From the IMG/VR virus record IMGVR_UViG_3300037234_000920, positions 1-27,658 of that record: a stretch of 27,658 bases of DNA, one strand, 5' to 3'. This DNA comes from a virus. This document shows, in pieces, positions 12,261-20,676 of the stretch. The position numbers and the translations under genes were made by a program. The notes below the pieces were generated by a model. The model saw only the letters and a list, made by a program, of their open reading frames with translations. It was not told the origin of the DNA and did not search any database. The number at the start of each line of letters is the position of its first letter. The stretch's first letter is position 1.

Positions 12261-12281
12261 CAGTTTGTTATGTGACAAAAC

Positions 12282-12348
12282 AAAAAAGCCGCTACCAGGG
12301 GAACCAGCAGCGGCTTTTCGTCTATTAACAATCGAAGGAAATGTCGAC
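12282..12348 (-). ncRNA. Candidate small RNA of about 67 bases
   Basis: A near-consensus minus-strand promoter (12384-12355) would start RNA near 12348. The only downstream element before the terminator at 12318-12282 is about 30 bases with no ORF. The product would be a short RNA ending in a stable hairpin and U-tract. Promoter and terminator are visible; expression and target are unknown. Confidence 0.45.
12284..12318. terminator. Bidirectional intrinsic terminator
   Basis: AAAAGCCGCT (12284-12293) pairs perfectly with 12309-12318. Leftward transcripts get six Ts after the stem, rightward ones four. It closes the second cassette stretch (plus strand) and ends anything read leftward from the promoter at 12355-12384. 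Confidence 0.85.
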
Positions 12349-12354
12349 TGTGAT

Positions 12355-12384
12355 AATATAGGTTCTCACAATCGATAGTGTCAA
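12355..12384 (-). promoter_or_regulatory. Near-consensus leftward promoter after the late operon
   Basis: TTGACA (12384-12379) and TATATT (12360-12355) are 18 bp apart on the minus strand. The -35 begins just beyond the end of the late operon. Only the short stretch to the terminator lies downstream. Confidence 0.6.
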
Positions 12385-12387
12385 CAG

Positions 12388-13461
12388 TTAATCTTTATAT
12401 CCCAAATACAAATCATCCATATTCCCGTCAGATGAAGCGCTGTTTATACTATGAACCTCTCCGAGCATCAAAGGAGGTGTTCCGGCAACAATAACTATCG
12501 GAATATAATCCTCATCTTTAGAAAGCCGAACCTGAATAGTAACTTCAGTTGTGGCCCACACTTTGTAATTACGGTTTTCTAATATTTGCAAATCTTCTGC
12601 GGTGAAATCTTTCCCGCGTATCGTTTTGTCAATTGTCATGTTCTCTCCTTCTTGGCTCAGTAGCCATAAAATAATATCCGTTGTTTTTTGAAAAAGTATT
12701 CTCAGCCATACAGAGTTTGCATACAACTGCCACGATCCCACATCAGTATCCGGTGGACACACAACGTCAATCACTGTCACGAATTGCTCAACAGAGGGTG
12801 TAACCGGAAGAGTCGCGTGGTATACTGTCCAGTCGGTGAAGTGCGCGTCTAGTCCAGCCCACCACCACATATTGGGATTTGATAATACACCGTTGTACCC
12901 GTTTCCACTTGAGTCCAATAGGGAGCCGTTCCCGAATTGACCACTCATATTGTACACTACTTGATCACCAATACTAACGTGAGATATTTGACCAATAAAC
13001 TTCTCAGTGGTTTCTACGTTCGCCCCAATAATCATATTTGACGATCCGCTAGTAAATACACCATCATAGTTCGATTGGTGCACAACAGCACCATTCAGGT
13101 CAACGTCGTACCCGCCACCACTAACAGGCTCTGTTATGATAACAGTATTCCAACCATCTAAAAGATTAGCGTTCTCAGTTTCTACGACTTGAAGCGTACT
13201 GTCGTAAATGTAAACTCTTAGAGATGTCCCTTCCCGCCGTATCAAAAACCCTACTGATCCTTCCGACGTGTCTAATATATACCGCCTTGGTGTAGAGGTT
13301 ATCTCCTTCTCGTAAAAATCAACTCTAATAGGATTCCCACTAATTACAGGGACAGGAACAGATGTTACTTTAGTACTGCCGTCAAACTTCAAAACAGCAT
13401 CTCGACCCCGAAGTTTCGTCAACCCATCATTGGTAGACAAGCACACATTGTCTTCAGCCAT
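12388..13461 (-). CDS. Tail fibre-like protein with LamG-like domain
   Basis: Protein of 357 residues. Residues about 15-190 look like a LamG/concanavalin-type lectin fold: FDGSTKVTSVPVPV, then GWNTVIITEP, FIGQISHVSIGDQVVYN and LDSSGNGYNGVL. These are typical strands and the terminal DSSGNG motif of such domains. The C-terminal part is less defined. It is the last gene of the late operon and starts on the previous stop (TAATG). A sugar-binding virion appendage is the likely role; its distance from the main fibre gene, beyond the lysis genes, is unusual but seen in accessory fibres. Confidence 0.6.
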   Translation of the reverse strand: MAEDNVCLSTNDGLTKLRGRDAVLKFDGSTKVTSVPVPVISGNPIRVDFYEKEITSTPRRYILDTSEGSVGFLIRREGTSLRVYIYDSTLQVVETENANLLDGWNTVIITEPVSGGGYDVDLNGAVVHQSNYDGVFTSGSSNMIIGANVETTEKFIGQISHVSIGDQVVYNMSGQFGNGSLLDSSGNGYNGVLSNPNMWWWAGLDAHFTDWTVYHATLPVTPSVEQFVTVIDVVCPPDTDVGSWQLYANSVWLRILFQKTTDIILWLLSQEGENMTIDKTIRGKDFTAEDLQILENRNYKVWATTEVTIQVRLSKDEDYIPIVIVAGTPPLMLGEVHSINSASSDGNMDDLYLGYKD

Positions 13462-13823
13462 TACGCCACCCCTCTCGGTAAGCAGTCAGCGAACGTGATA
13501 ATAGGACACTCTTCTTCACTTGAACGACCTTTCACGTCAAAATACCCGAACACGGCAACGGGGAACATTGACCCGTCTTCAAGCTCGACTTCCTTAGTTG
13601 AATTTGGAAACTTCTTGCACAATGTCGCAAGATCAAGACAAATAGTATCGTCTGTGAGATCCACCTCTGTGAGTATCGCAGGATCAACTTTGCAAACAAT
13701 AAACATTTTTGAATCAATTGGGAACTCCGGAACAAGACCAGCAATAAATCCACGTTGCTGATTCTGTGGAACTCCGTTATCGTCACGGATAAATAGTGTA
13801 TACAAATATTTAATTTTCATCAT
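13461..13823 (-). CDS. Hypothetical late protein
   Basis: Protein of 120 residues, beta-rich, acidic (VDLTDDTICLDLATLCKKFP, VELEDGSMFPVAVFGYF). Not recognised. It overlaps both neighbours by a few bases, so it is made with the lysin candidate and the LamG-like protein; a fibre-associated or chaperone role is possible. Confidence 0.65.
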   Translation of the reverse strand: MMKIKYLYTLFIRDDNGVPQNQQRGFIAGLVPEFPIDSKMFIVCKVDPAILTEVDLTDDTICLDLATLCKKFPNSTKEVELEDGSMFPVAVFGYFDVKGRSSEEECPIITFADCLPRGVA

Positions 13824-14323
13824 TTCCCATCCTCAAAGTTCAACCGGGAACCGTGATGTATCGTCATTGTTCCTTTTACACCACACCCGTGATCACGAAT
13901 AGCCTTGATCATCTGTTTCAGTTTTGCTTTTGGCATTGTCAAGCATCCAGCAGAACCGCGCCACAATTTGTTGATTCTTCCAAGCGCACGATGAAAGAAT
14001 ACCTCAGTGATAATCTTTCTCATATTGTGATTTGGGTTTTTGTTTATCGATGGAATCGCGTGGCCACCGTTCACCAATATACAATCTCCGAACTTTCGGT
14101 GCTTCGGAATAATCTCTATCGGTTGAGTTGATGGAGCAACACAACCGTAAACCTCGAACCACTTTTCCCGCGTTCGAGGTTGATACCCATTGGGTGAAGC
14201 GGAACACATCTCTGCAAAGAGTATTTCACCGCCTGATTTCACCCGAACGAAATCAAAGAATCCCGTGGGCTTTTGTCCTGGAGTAAAATTCACAAATACA
14301 TCAATATGAAATGGTTTTTTCAT
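13820..14323 (-). CDS. Candidate endolysin, YkuD-like catalytic motif
   Basis: Protein of 167 residues. H111 followed 13 residues later by SAGC (S124, G126, C127) in the segment FFHRALGRINKLWRGSAGCL matches the H...[ST]xGC signature of L,D-transpeptidase/YkuD-like folds. The preceding CILVNGGHAIPSI is consistent with the same fold. Some phage peptidoglycan-acting enzymes use related folds, but family identity is from the motif only. It lies near a holin-like gene in the late operon, the usual place for a lysin. There is no signal peptide. It could instead be a non-lytic peptidoglycan-acting protein. Confidence 0.55.
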   Translation of the reverse strand: MKKPFHIDVFVNFTPGQKPTGFFDFVRVKSGGEILFAEMCSASPNGYQPRTREKWFEVYGCVAPSTQPIEIIPKHRKFGDCILVNGGHAIPSINKNPNHNMRKIITEVFFHRALGRINKLWRGSAGCLTMPKAKLKQMIKAIRDHGCGVKGTMTIHHGSRLNFEDGK

Positions 14324-14514
14324 AGCTTCTTCTTTCTTCTATCGTGTTCCAACCAAAAGAATTCAATTGCTTTATGGTCATAGTCGTAATTTTGTTTACC
14401 ACGAACTTTACACTTTGTACATTCAGCATAAAATGTTTTTGCAATTGTTTCGTGAGTCGTCACTTCGTGATCACACGGTGGTTTGTCTGTCTTTCGTCTC
14501 TGTTGATCACTCAT
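14320..14514 (-). CDS. Small zinc-binding-type protein
   Basis: Protein of 64 residues. C18, H20 and a CTKC pair (C36-C39) form a possible zinc site; the ends are very basic (EHDRRKKKL). GAGG lies 6 bases before the ATG at 14514, and the stop overlaps the candidate lysin start (ATGA). Role unknown. Confidence 0.6.
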   Translation of the reverse strand: MSDQQRRKTDKPPCDHEVTTHETIAKTFYAECTKCKVRGKQNYDYDHKAIEFFWLEHDRRKKKL

Positions 14515-15082
14515 TATAATCCTCAACTTTCAGGTGAACACGACCGAAATTCCAGTGCTTGTGAGGTTCTTTGCACCGTGCTTTCCTGCCGAACAGTCGA
14601 AGCATTGAGTATTGAATCCTCTGAGCTAATACCCGGCTTCCATCCCAAAGAAGAAAACAGGAATGAATACGATCAGCGGTTTTGCTGTCAACTTTAGTAG
14701 TAAAAAGCGCGTTCAAATCATCATGTACTTTGAACGCTCTCAGATTGTGCGGCGCGATTCGCTGAATGTGACCGATGTTCACCGGTGTAGAGTTCCCATC
14801 AACCAGAACCGCGTGAAATTGTTGAAGTTTGTATTTCTTCCCAAAGATCACCCAAATAATAGTCACACTGTCTTCAATCACAACGAGGTCTTTAGCCGAT
14901 GAATACGCCCGTGAACAGGCACGTTTGATATTTCCACCGGTCAACAGTTGTTGATTGCGCCCTGTGAGCTCGGTGAGGTTGTCAATCATATTCAAAGGTG
15001 TCACTTTCCCGTGACACTCCTCTTCGAGAACCTTGAACCCGTATTTTTTGAATAACTTGTGTTGTTTTTTGTTCAGCCGCAT
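14507..15082 (-). CDS. Hypothetical late protein
   Basis: Protein of 191 residues, basic, not recognised. Segments include FKKYGFKVLEEECHGKVTP at the start, SVTIIWVIFGKKYKLQQFH in the middle and EPHKHWNFGRVHLKVEDYNE at the end. It overlaps the holin-like gene by about 10 bases and the small zinc protein by 8. There is no membrane helix that would make it a holin, and no hydrolase motif. Confidence 0.65.
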   Translation of the reverse strand: MRLNKKQHKLFKKYGFKVLEEECHGKVTPLNMIDNLTELTGRNQQLLTGGNIKRACSRAYSSAKDLVVIEDSVTIIWVIFGKKYKLQQFHAVLVDGNSTPVNIGHIQRIAPHNLRAFKVHDDLNALFTTKVDSKTADRIHSCFLLWDGSRVLAQRIQYSMLRLFGRKARCKEPHKHWNFGRVHLKVEDYNE

Positions 15083-15399
15083 TTCAACTCCACAACAGAT
15101 TTGAGATGTTTCATATCAGATCTCACTTCTGCATCGGCTACCAATTGATATTCTGCCAAATCAAAGAGTTTACCAATGTTTTTTTCCAAGCGGCGATTCA
15201 TATCGCTCATAGTTGCTTTGATATTTGATTCTGATTTTTCCAAACTCTTTTCAAGTTGAACACGCATTTTTTCACGCATCTCTTCAGCGCGTTTATCATA
15301 TCCACGTTTTCGAGATTTCCAAATACCGAGAAGCGTTCCTGATATCGTAAGAATTGACACGATTATCGTTGTGGTTGTTGTGATTGTTTCCGGTTCCAT
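15073..15399 (-). CDS. Holin-like protein, one membrane helix plus coiled coil
   Basis: Protein of 108 residues. An N-terminal hydrophobic helix (residues 5-26, with TTTTIIVSILTISGTLLGIW) is followed by a basic stretch (KSRKRGYDKR) and a long charged coiled coil. This topology is seen in XhlA-type and other small phage holin-accessory proteins, and the position before the lysin candidate fits. AAGGAG lies 6 bases before the ATG. It could instead be a spanin-like or other membrane-anchored helper. Confidence 0.55.
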   Translation of the reverse strand: MEPETITTTTTIIVSILTISGTLLGIWKSRKRGYDKRAEEMREKMRVQLEKSLEKSESNIKATMSDMNRRLEKNIGKLFDLAEYQLVADAEVRSDMKHLKSVVELKCG

Positions 15400-15476
15400 T
15401 GATATCTCCTTTTATATGGTTTAAATACGTTCTTTCACTAATTGCGTAAATGTCCAGTAGTCTATAATCTTCTCTA

Positions 15477-15887
15477 TCATACTACCACCGACTCAGCGTC
15501 CTGTATGGTAATTGCTGTTGCAAGTTCAAGCTGTTTTGCTTCGAGTTCGCCCTTGATAGTTTGGCGTTGTTCTGCGAAATCATCGTCAAGAACTGATATT
15601 GCTCCAATCTTGGACTCTGCCGATTGAATAATCTGTTTCGCCTTACTATCTCGTACCTGTTCAAGTGTAGTTTCAAACGTGAGAATCATCGCATAAAATA
15701 CGCCTTCGATCTCCCATACGCCATTTTGCAAATCTCCATCTGTACCAATCCACAGAATGCCCGAAGGTAAATCTGAATCAGTGCTCTTAATAATCTTGTG
15801 GGTTTTGCTCACGGAAGTTTGCTCAACTGAACGGGTCTCTGTTCTTACTGTGTTGTCGCTGTTATACCCTGTTTTTAATACTGCCAT
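15477..15887 (-). CDS. Hypothetical protein downstream of the fibre gene
   Basis: Protein of 136 residues. The first half is beta-rich (ILWIGTDGDLQNGVWEIEGV), the second a charged helix (EQRQTIKGELEAKQLELATA). AGGGAG lies before the ATG. Fibre genes are often followed by a fibre assembly chaperone of about this size, but no family motif is visible. Confidence 0.6.
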   Translation of the reverse strand: MAVLKTGYNSDNTVRTETRSVEQTSVSKTHKIIKSTDSDLPSGILWIGTDGDLQNGVWEIEGVFYAMILTFETTLEQVRDSKAKQIIQSAESKIGAISVLDDDFAEQRQTIKGELEAKQLELATAITIQDAESVVV

Positions 15888-15899
15888 TTTTGTTCTCCC

Positions 15900-18443
15900 T
15901 TAGCTTACTGTTAATTTCGTTGGGTTCGAATTGCCAACACTTTTTACTGTTACTTCTACAACGCTTGTGGATGAAGAGTTTACCACTTGCATTCCTCCAC
16001 TAATCGTGTTGACTGATGCATCTATTGGGTTAGCCCCTGTCAATGAGTAGTGACTCTCTGTGTCCCCTGTTTTGAAAGATACCGTTCTCATAAGCGTTGT
16101 TGGGGTAGTTTCTCCCCCATTTGTACCCCTTGATAATGTAATGGTAGCAAAGCAGTCTGTACCTACACTTGTAGAGGTAATATTTGTGCTTGTGCTTGCC
16201 GGAACAGTAATCCGCAATTCTCCAAGATATCCTTTTGTGATTAGCACTTGGGCACTTGCAGAAGCGATGTCGTCGTTTGTCATTTCTGGCGCTGTTATTA
16301 CACCACTTGATACAGACATACTTGTTTTAAAAGTAACAACATCACCTATATTGGTCGGTATTGCAGAACCCTCGATAAAGGTGTAGCCTGTGGGGGACTG
16401 TGCAAATAGTGTGGGCTTAAACGTGTTTTGAGTGGCTTTCCAAGCCCCATCAAACTCCAACCCGTTCATCATAAGATACTGGTCTGATAATTTACCGGTG
16501 AGGATTCCGAGTCCCTGTTTTAGTTCTCCAGTATCAAGAATATCATTACCTCCTAAACCAATATCCCCATTGGCATCTCTAACAAAATCAGAATACCCTT
16601 GCAAATTACCATCAACATCAGCAACAGGTATCTGGTATTGTGTAGCGTTTACAATGTCGTTAAACTCGATGTCAGTTTCGCTGCTGTTCACTGTTGCAAC
16701 TTTCCCCGCTTGACCAACAAAAGAACTTGGCGTGTCTGATAATGCAAGGAACGAAGTAGCACCACCGCCGCCACCACCGCCACCGCCAGCAATATTGGAT
16801 GGGACTGTACCACGTAGGTCTTGGAAATCTCCACTATATGTTAGTGTCCCACCACTGACCTTGAATACAAAAGCACCAAGCAGTACCGCTTTGCTTTTGT
16901 ATTGAATAGGTATGGAATAATCAGCGTAATTGTTTTCATCTGCAAGAGCATCTGCACTACTTGTCAATCCTGCACTTGGCAAATTCAACGAAAGAAAACT
17001 AGGCTCACCTGTTTTGTTGGCAATCACCCAAACAACACCTTTTCCCCATTTGTTCGACCAGTTTGATCCATCGTTAAACTTTGAAATAGTATTGAGATTT
17101 GTAGTTTCAACAAATGCTACATCTGGATCATTTGCAATCATAATAGGTGATGCCGGCATCACTATAGAGTCAACCGTTTGGGGGTGTGCCTGTTCAACTA
17201 TTCCGCTTGTCATAGTCAGGTAGCCATTCCCACCAGTATCGTCAAGAGTTACTTCACAACCGTTACGCGGATCAATTGTTGCATACTGTTTCCTGATCCA
17301 CTCTGCAAGGTGTAAAACGTGCCCGTTGTCATCCTCTTTTTTTATGTGGTCGTTCCAATTTTGGTTCCCTCTTGCACCACTTTTAGCTTCAACATCTGAT
17401 GCGCTTTGGCAATCGATAACAGCGACTTTACAGTGTTCCGTTAATGGGAAGCCCGTTGTATTTGATGTTATCACCTTTGTGTCTTTGGGTATAAATACAT
17501 AATTAACCTGTGTAACTGAGTCTGTACCTGCTACCAAAACAATGTCTAAATCTGTTGTGATTGTATCTAATGTGAAAAAACCGCCCGAAAATAAACAAGT
17601 CAAGTTTTTCGCAGGGTCTACGTTTTTGAGCGTTCCTGTTATAACTCCACCATTAGCGTTGACTGTAAAATCAAAAGACTGTCTTATTGCTCCATCCCAC
17701 CCATCGTGGAAGGTTTCTTTATAGTCGCCTGTAATATTTACAAGTATATTACCATCTACTGCTGAGTTAATAGCACCACCAACAGATATGGAGTAGTCTG
17801 GAAATGCAGGTTCAACATCTGTGAATCCTCCCGCTACTGTAGCTGATAACCATATTTGAGCAGGTGCAGACACTCCTGACGTGTCAACTCCTCCAATTTG
17901 CCCTTTGGGAGCAATAAACCCAGTGCTACCAATAGGAATTATGCTTGTTGTTGCACCGGTTGTACCCTGTATTTTTTCCCAATCACTCGCATCTGTTTTT
18001 TCAAATGTCGCTAAATATTCTGAGCCTACAGTAATAACATTGACAAGGTGCATATATGTACCCGCCGCAAGCTCCACCCCCGTGTCGTTGTAGAACGGTA
18101 TAACATCATCATATGCGAGTTTTAATTTAGATCCGTTTGATGCCGTATAGACTACTAAATCAAAGTCTTCATTTTTCTCTAGCTTAAATCCGAGATCTTT
18201 AATAGTTTTTCCACCAGTACCGTCAAACCCGGCAACGTTTCCATCGGTAGATGCGACTGGGCCGATTACGTCCCCCATAAGCCGAGCTAACCCAGCCGCG
18301 TTTTTCCATACTATTTTTTGAAGATCGTTTGCCAATCCTAAAGAGAGAATCGGCATATCATCCAGAAGATCAGTATAACCGTAATTACGGAAATAATAGT
18401 TTATCGGTGTTGCACCGGGGATAATTATTTCATTTTCTGCCAT
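15900..18443 (-). CDS. Tail fibre / receptor-binding protein
   Basis: Protein of 847 residues. The N-terminus (GATPINYYFRNYGYTDLLDD) probably attaches to the tail. At about residues 551-560 a run of glycines forms a flexible linker (nucleotides near 16763-16790), followed by FLALSDTPSSFVGQAGKVA and VNSSETDIEF. That is a module found repeatedly in phage fibres. The C-terminal 180 residues are Ser/Thr-rich beta sequence. It starts on the stop of the hub protein (TAATG). The order tape measure, distal tail, hub, fibre supports a host-recognition role. Confidence 0.75.
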   Translation of the reverse strand: MAENEIIIPGATPINYYFRNYGYTDLLDDMPILSLGLANDLQKIVWKNAAGLARLMGDVIGPVASTDGNVAGFDGTGGKTIKDLGFKLEKNEDFDLVVYTASNGSKLKLAYDDVIPFYNDTGVELAAGTYMHLVNVITVGSEYLATFEKTDASDWEKIQGTTGATTSIIPIGSTGFIAPKGQIGGVDTSGVSAPAQIWLSATVAGGFTDVEPAFPDYSISVGGAINSAVDGNILVNITGDYKETFHDGWDGAIRQSFDFTVNANGGVITGTLKNVDPAKNLTCLFSGGFFTLDTITTDLDIVLVAGTDSVTQVNYVFIPKDTKVITSNTTGFPLTEHCKVAVIDCQSASDVEAKSGARGNQNWNDHIKKEDDNGHVLHLAEWIRKQYATIDPRNGCEVTLDDTGGNGYLTMTSGIVEQAHPQTVDSIVMPASPIMIANDPDVAFVETTNLNTISKFNDGSNWSNKWGKGVVWVIANKTGEPSFLSLNLPSAGLTSSADALADENNYADYSIPIQYKSKAVLLGAFVFKVSGGTLTYSGDFQDLRGTVPSNIAGGGGGGGGGATSFLALSDTPSSFVGQAGKVATVNSSETDIEFNDIVNATQYQIPVADVDGNLQGYSDFVRDANGDIGLGGNDILDTGELKQGLGILTGKLSDQYLMMNGLEFDGAWKATQNTFKPTLFAQSPTGYTFIEGSAIPTNIGDVVTFKTSMSVSSGVITAPEMTNDDIASASAQVLITKGYLGELRITVPASTSTNITSTSVGTDCFATITLSRGTNGGETTPTTLMRTVSFKTGDTESHYSLTGANPIDASVNTISGGMQVVNSSSTSVVEVTVKSVGNSNPTKLTVS

Positions 18444-20308
18444 TATTCAACTCCTGTATCTTGATATTTTTCAGAAGCACCGTCGGTGTCTTGCCACAAC
18501 ACAGCAGCGCCATCGGTGTCTTGAACCATTGTATATACTATTTCACTTGTATCTTCTTTTAATTTTCTCGCAGAAACGGCAATTCTCAGAGAACCATCGT
18601 AGTGAGTATTCAGCGATGTGATCGCAAAAACGCCACGTTTATCGATCCCGTTTTTCTGATATTCTGGGACACTAATCTGATTTGAAACTTCCAATGTAAT
18701 ATCTCCAAAAGTGTTCATCTCAATATTTCTATTTGTCACCTTGAACGAAGCCAAAAGAGAATCGGCAATTGTTTGAGCGTGTGATTCTGTCTGAATAAGA
18801 TCACTGCTATTGTAGCTGTAATCCATCACACCATACTCAACGATACTATCAGCGTCTTGAGCTAATGCGGGAAACTCCTCATCGATCCACTTTTCAGGAT
18901 CTTCAGGATCAATCTCGAATATTTTATATGTCGCGGTGATTGAGTTTGCCATACTCTCGGTATCAGCCGGTTGTTGTTTGTCGATGAAATCATCTTTCGT
19001 GATATCGATTGCGAGAGTTGCATCTGGATCTTCTGGAAACACCGTTTCAACTTTGAGTACTCTGAGCATATCTTTATTCAGTGGGCCGTTCGATTCGATC
19101 TCTTCTGCAGTGGGTAAATCCATAAAGGCATAGGCCAAACTCGCAGCGGCCAATTGTTTGATAACATCAAAGTATGATTTTTTCTTGAAAAATTCTGGTT
19201 CGAAGTGCGGGATAACAAACGAATCATCGAGATCCGATAGGTCGTAAAAGAAATCGTACATGTAATCGAACGCACTATCAAGGACAGCGGTGAACAGTGT
19301 TTTGATACTCACATCAGAGAGAATCTCTGTGAAAACAGTTTCCCACGGGAACTCTTTCTTTCGCAGTAATTCGAATCTATCGCGGGCGGTTGTTGATGCG
19401 CCGGTGCTGTTATCCGAAACCAACCAGTCACCAGACCAATAGAGTCCCATCGGAATATACTCACTCTCTCCATTTGAATATTGGAAACCCAAAGAAGGTT
19501 CTATTTTCCGATTTCGTTTTATCATTGTGTGTATGTTTGAATCGGTATTTTCAGAGAAAAATTGATCCGTTATATTCTGAAGAGTAAGGTCCATTTCATT
19601 ACAAGAGATGTTTCCTACCGGTAACGTTCCCTCTGAAGATTCAAATTCCTGCAGAATATTGAGCATCATTATATCATCAGATTCATAAATCTCGGTAATA
19701 TCAGAATAGAATTCAACGATCTTCACCGGTTTACCGGGAACGCTCCATTTTGATACTTCAAGCTGAAGTCGTGCTGCAGTAAAGTGAGGACTCAAGAAAT
19801 TAGTGGAAAACAGCATTTGTGTATTTCCGATAATTTCCATCGCTTCAATGGGAATATAATCACCACCCACCAAAAGATACACGGTTACTTTAAAATCAAC
19901 AGGGAACTCATTGAGAGCGTTGTCACCGGTTATGGTGAACCCTTCAACAAGGCGTTTCGTAAAATTAATCGTGAGCGTTGGTTTATTCGGATCAACGAAC
20001 TCACCACTCACACCAGAATTAGTAGTACCCCACCAACCCACTTGATATTTTCGCGCTTCTGCAAGCGTCGATGGCATTGGGTAAAACGTACCATCGAGAA
20101 TAACATCGGTATCATTGGTATGAAACCACTGTTTCGGAACATCGGTTACAAGATCGGCAACCTGTTCAGGAAATGAAACGCGGTTGTTCTCTGAAGTCTC
20201 CATATTGAGAGAAACATCGATCAGTGGATCAGTCCACGTCACCTTTACTTTTGCAAGCGGCCGGCGAACGGTTCTCTTTGATTCAGCTCTCAGTGTTTCA
20301 ATACTCAT
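18443..20308 (-). CDS. Tail hub / baseplate protein
   Basis: Protein of 621 residues, beta-rich throughout. It contains WWGTTNSGVSGEFVDPNKP and ALNEFPVDFKVTVYLLVGGDY near the N-terminus and a C-terminal tandem of near-identical repeats, MVQDTDGAAVLWQDTDG followed by ASEKYQDTG. It lies directly after the distal tail protein and before the fibre, with ATGA and TAATG overlaps, which fits the tail hub or tail-associated structural protein. No peptidase domain was seen. Assignment rests on position and composition. Confidence 0.6.
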   Translation of the reverse strand: MSIETLRAESKRTVRRPLAKVKVTWTDPLIDVSLNMETSENNRVSFPEQVADLVTDVPKQWFHTNDTDVILDGTFYPMPSTLAEARKYQVGWWGTTNSGVSGEFVDPNKPTLTINFTKRLVEGFTITGDNALNEFPVDFKVTVYLLVGGDYIPIEAMEIIGNTQMLFSTNFLSPHFTAARLQLEVSKWSVPGKPVKIVEFYSDITEIYESDDIMMLNILQEFESSEGTLPVGNISCNEMDLTLQNITDQFFSENTDSNIHTMIKRNRKIEPSLGFQYSNGESEYIPMGLYWSGDWLVSDNSTGASTTARDRFELLRKKEFPWETVFTEILSDVSIKTLFTAVLDSAFDYMYDFFYDLSDLDDSFVIPHFEPEFFKKKSYFDVIKQLAAASLAYAFMDLPTAEEIESNGPLNKDMLRVLKVETVFPEDPDATLAIDITKDDFIDKQQPADTESMANSITATYKIFEIDPEDPEKWIDEEFPALAQDADSIVEYGVMDYSYNSSDLIQTESHAQTIADSLLASFKVTNRNIEMNTFGDITLEVSNQISVPEYQKNGIDKRGVFAITSLNTHYDGSLRIAVSARKLKEDTSEIVYTMVQDTDGAAVLWQDTDGASEKYQDTGVE

Positions 20309-20676
20309 ACTTCTTCAAACTCCCCAACAACACCGGACCACATACCATCGTGAACAGCAAGAATCCGTTCTTTTGAAAACGGACTCATTAAAACGGTGTA
20401 TGTTTTTACAGTGAGCATATGAGTTACCTCAAGAACCAGTTCATCGTGAATCAGAAAGAGCTCTTCAAATCGATCAACCACATCTTGATCAGCCAATTCG
20501 TACGAAAGAGTGAATCCTTTTTTATCAGCAATAATATCCTCACGAAGTTTACCCGATGCGGCCCGTTCTCTTCTCGAAAGACCGGCCAAATATCGTTCAG
20601 AATATTTACGACCGAAAGCAGAAAGTTCTTGAAGATCTCCCACAATTCCGATTCTGATCAAATTAGGCTGTGACAC
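20305..20676 (-). CDS. Small distal tail protein
   Basis: Protein of 123 residues. The C-terminal part (HMLTVKTYTVLMSPFSKERI, then DGMWSGVVGEFEEV) is typical of small phage tail proteins that follow the tape measure. Start: GTG at 20676 has GGGGG 5 bases upstream. A GTG two codons earlier sits right on that ribosome site and is less likely. It overlaps the end of the tape measure and, by ATGA, the hub gene. Confidence 0.65.
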   Translation of the reverse strand: MSQPNLIRIGIVGDLQELSAFGRKYSERYLAGLSRRERAASGKLREDIIADKKGFTLSYELADQDVVDRFEELFLIHDELVLEVTHMLTVKTYTVLMSPFSKERILAVHDGMWSGVVGEFEEV

